A DNA stretch of 8,003 bases from an uncultured Cytophagaceae bacterium (GTDB lineage Bacteria; Bacteroidota; Bacteroidia; Cytophagales; Spirosomataceae): assembly GCA_903960725.1 (NCBI GenBank), contig CAJCBY010000150.1, forward strand, positions 1 through 8,003, in the 5' to 3' direction. This document shows positions 6,738 to 8,003 of the stretch, piece after piece (the first letter of the stretch is position 1; each line of letters starts with the position of its first letter). A program made the translations under genes and the position numbers. A model generated the notes under the pieces. It saw nothing but the letters and a program-made list of their open reading frames with translations. It had not been told where the DNA came from and searched no databases.

Positions 6738-6772
6738 TTATACGTGCAAATATAATTAATTTGTACGTATAA
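6738..6772. promoter_or_regulatory. Inverted-repeat operator over the toxin-antitoxin promoter
   Basis: The left arm TTATACGTGCAAAT (6738-6751) and right arm ATTTGTACGTATAA (6759-6772) are complementary at 13 of 14 positions around a 7-bp AT spacer. On the - strand the -7 box TATATTTG (6754-6747) spans the left arm and spacer, so a protein bound here should block transcription. It lies 13 bp upstream of the antitoxin ATG. The operator role is inferred from position and symmetry. Confidence 0.7.
6747..6754 (-). promoter_or_regulatory. Candidate toxin-antitoxin promoter (-7 box TATATTTG)
   Basis: On the - strand TATATTTG fits the Bacteroidota -7 consensus, 22 bp before the antitoxin start. The -33 region is T-rich (TTTTT, 6782-6778) but lacks a clean TTTG. 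The box is embedded in the inverted repeat at 6738-6772. Confidence 0.6.
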
Positions 6773-6899
6773 TTTTTAAAAAGACGCTCTTTTAAAAGAT
6801 TAAATTAATCTGCCATGAAAGTAGCCGATGAGATCTAGAACAACAAGAAAGGGGATGATATCTTAATCAGATTATCAGTTACTTAATTGAATTTAAACG

Positions 6900-6941
6900 G
6901 GAGTGACAGCTCCACTCCGTTCCGCTGTCAGCCCGCAGGGC
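6900..6941. other. Overlapping alternative hairpins
   Basis: GGAGTG (6900-6905) can pair with CACTCC (6913-6918), or TGACAGC (6904-6910) with GCTGTCA (6924-6930). The two share bases and exclude each other. A third small stem, GCCC/GGGC (6931-6934/6938-6941), follows directly. The GC-rich block stands out from the AT-rich surroundings. Confidence 0.5.
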
Positions 6942-6959
6942 ATCTAGCACAAAGCCTTT

Positions 6960-6992
6960 CACCATTCGCTTCGCGAATAGTGATGCTTTTTT
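6960..6992 (+). terminator. Hairpin followed by T6 (candidate intrinsic terminator)
   Basis: CAC-C-ATTCGC (6960-6969) pairs with GCGAAT-A-GTG (6973-6982) around loop TTC, with one internal C/A mismatch. ATGC and six T's (6987-6992) follow. The T-run sits 4 nt from the stem, which is not ideal. There is no + strand gene upstream, so it would end only a non-coding transcript. Confidence 0.35.
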
Positions 6993-7035
6993 ATTCTCGA
7001 AAACTTACGGAATTAAAATTCCGCCGTTTTCTCTA

Positions 7036-7070
7036 ATAAAAAAGCCCCTCAGCTAACGCTGAGAGGCTTT
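7036..7070 (-). terminator. Intrinsic terminator of tRNA-Ser
   Basis: Read on the - strand, 7070-7058 pairs with 7053-7041 to give a 13-bp stem with loop GTTA, followed by TTTTTT (7043-7038). One pair is a G-U wobble on the - strand but a C-A mismatch on the + strand, which supports the - strand direction. The stem begins 1 nt after the tRNA 3' end. Confidence 0.88.
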
Positions 7071-7071
7071 G

Positions 7072-7159
7072 TAGAGGGGAAGGGATTCGAACCCTCGGTA
7101 AGCTTGAGACCTACACACGCTTTCCAAGCGTGCTCCTTAAACCACTCGGACACCCCTCT
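7072..7159 (-). tRNA. tRNA-Ser (anticodon GGA)
   Basis: The 88-nt class II tRNA folds fully. The acceptor AGAGGGG pairs with CCCCTCT, then U8-G9, a D-arm TCCGAGTGGTTTAAGGA and anticodon stem CACGC/GCGTG. The loop TTGGAAA gives anticodon GGA (serine, UCC/UCU). The long variable arm GTAGG/CTTAC is typical of tRNA-Ser, and the T-arm is GAGGG-TTCGAAT-CCCTT. CCA is not encoded (the sequence after the discriminator is CAAAG). The first pair is A1-U72 and the discriminator is A73, unusual against the G73 common in bacterial tRNA-Ser. Confidence 0.95.
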
Positions 7160-7179
7160 ATCAAGCGCCCGTGGGGTTG

Positions 7180-7187
7180 CAAAAATA
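7180..7187 (-). promoter_or_regulatory. Candidate tRNA-Ser promoter (-7 box TATTTTTG)
   Basis: TATTTTTG on the - strand fits TAnnTTTG, 20 bp before the tRNA 5' end. TTCG (7210-7207), 19 bp upstream, is a near match to the -33 TTTG and lies inside the last codons of the S10 gene. No terminator is visible between that gene and the tRNA, so readthrough is also possible. Confidence 0.45.
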
Positions 7188-7192
7188 GCAAA

Positions 7193-8003
7193 TTATTTCG
7201 ACGAATCGAAAAAGGAATCGATATCCTTCTTGAATTGGATCAAGGATGGTTTGTGGATATAGTACATGTGGCCAGATTCGTAGTATTTAATGTCTACGCG
7301 GGCGCGTTGTTCTGGACGCAAAAACATATGCTCGATGTCGTAGACTGCCGTGAAATACGGAGTTGCGAAATCGTAGTAGCCGCAGCCTAGATAGACTTTT
7401 AGGTTAGGGTTTTTGGCCATCGCATCGCGAAGACTTTCAGCAACGTTTAGGTATTTGTTTTGGACGTTTTTGTATGACCAAGGATATACTTCGCCGAAGA
7501 CGTTGTAGCCTTTCTCCTCTGTGAACTTCAATTCCTTAGATAAATAGTCGTTAATGGTGGCGGTGAATGGGCCGTCGATATTTGCGAACGAGGGGTCGAA
7601 ATCGACGTATTCGCCAGCGTCGTCAAGGTTGCGTCCGGTGAAGCGGGCGTCTAAGCGACCGACTGAAAGACCGTCTGCGCGGCGCAAGGCTTTGTAGAAT
7701 CGGTTTTCCTCTAAGCGTAGGTTGGATTGAAGGCAAAGCTCTTTGGAAAGACCCGTATAATAAGCCATTTTTTCAGCGATGGCTGATTTCTCTGCCTCAG
7801 ACATCCAGCCGCCTTTAATTAATGCGGTGGCATAAGGTCCGATGGCCCATTGCTCAGATTCTTTTAATACGTCAGCCAAAGGTCTTGCCAGTAAGGCTGG
7901 AGCTAATTTCTTGTGGTACCAAGCGGCTGCGGTATACGAAGGAATGTACAAGGCGCGAGGTAAATCGTTACCGACGTTGTAATCATTAGTGCCAAAATTC
8001 AGG
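7193..8003 (-). CDS. S10-family serine carboxypeptidase-like protein (3' part, runs off window)
   Basis: The last 269 codons are visible; the frame is open to the window edge, so the true start lies beyond 8003. The visible N-terminal part (LNFGTNDYNVGNDLPRALY) and PSYTAAAWYHKKL match peptidase S10-type proteins of bacteria. The catalytic Asp should be in GCGYYDFATP (visible residue about 211) and the catalytic His in ESGHMYYIH (about 245); the nucleophile serine is outside the window. S10 enzymes are usually exported serine carboxypeptidases of about 500 residues; the signal peptide cannot be checked here. A shorter call starting at 7951 would use an internal TTG and is wrong. The tRNA-Ser lies 33 nt downstream on the same strand. 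Confidence 0.88.
   Translation of the reverse strand, partial: LNFGTNDYNVGNDLPRALYIPSYTAAAWYHKKLAPALLARPLADVLKESEQWAIGPYATALIKGGWMSEAEKSAIAEKMAYYTGLSKELCLQSNLRLEENRFYKALRRADGLSVGRLDARFTGRNLDDAGEYVDFDPSFANIDGPFTATINDYLSKELKFTEEKGYNVFGEVYPWSYKNVQNKYLNVAESLRDAMAKNPNLKVYLGCGYYDFATPYFTAVYDIEHMFLRPEQRARVDIKYYESGHMYYIHKPSLIQFKKDIDSFFDSSK

Larger units (their letters stand above)
6773..7035. other. Gene-free intergenic stretch rich in inverted repeats
   Basis: No convincing gene lies between the toxin-antitoxin operator and the tRNA terminator. The stretch holds a perfect 12-bp palindrome TCTTTTAAAAGA (6788-6799), the overlapping palindrome AGATTAA-A-TTAATCT (6797-6811), and two mutually exclusive hairpins at 6900-6930. 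A small GCCC/GGGC hairpin follows (6931-6941), then a hairpin with T6 (6960-6992) and a 13-bp interrupted inverted repeat (6999-7031). This could be an interspersed repeat, a small RNA gene or the remains of a mobile element; sequence alone does not decide. Confidence 0.6.

Noticed and set aside
7130..7390. + strand open frame across the tRNA and S10 end
   Set aside because: It runs antisense through the tRNA-Ser and the conserved catalytic region of the carboxypeptidase, with no recognisable protein features.

Overview
The window looks like chromosome from a member of the Bacteroidota, probably a Cytophagales-type, possibly freshwater, bacterium. Four -7 boxes fit the Bacteroidota consensus TAnnTTTG: three TATATTTG and one TATTTTTG. 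Start codons lie in A-rich leaders without Shine-Dalgarno sequences, and the gene families are typical of the phylum (DUF2752, degenerate TraR/DksA, DUF1080, DUF6364/PIN_3). The genus cannot be fixed from this sequence. Most of the window is ordinary core genome, and I see no multi-gene defence or biosynthetic system.

Left part, + strand. Positions 54-1614 hold a tightly overlapping set: a DUF2752 membrane protein, endonuclease III (nth) and a PnuC-type vitamin transporter. A second + strand unit (1707-2704), behind its own -7 box, encodes a DksA-like RNA polymerase regulator with a degenerate zinc finger, a two-helix membrane protein of the holin-X/YqjE type, and a small coiled-coil membrane protein. 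It ends in a 105-bp array of fifteen 7-bp ACTNNNN units that fills the gap to the convergent prfB gene.

Middle part. prfB (release factor 2) is on the - strand and is split by a canonical +1 programmed frameshift (AGGAGG-TAT-CTT-TGA-C). Its full product is 357 residues, and the downstream piece alone is not the gene. Dihydrolipoamide dehydrogenase (lpdA) diverges from it, starting at 3967. A strong bidirectional terminator separates lpdA from a convergent gene for a secreted DUF1080 protein.

Right part, - strand. A DUF6364 antitoxin and PIN-domain toxin pair (1-nt gap) has a near-perfect 14-bp inverted repeat lying over its -7 box, the layout expected for autoregulation. Upstream is a gene-free stretch (about 6773-7035) rich in inverted repeats: possible alternative hairpins and a hairpin followed by T6. 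It may be an interspersed element or a small RNA. Next come a terminator and tRNA-Ser(GGA), then the 3' part of a serine carboxypeptidase (S10) gene that runs off the window.

The items most worth a second look are the heptamer array, the structured intergenic region, the toxin-antitoxin operator, the strong Shine-Dalgarno-like element kept in prfB of a phylum that rarely uses one, and the A1-U72/A73 acceptor end of the tRNA-Ser.
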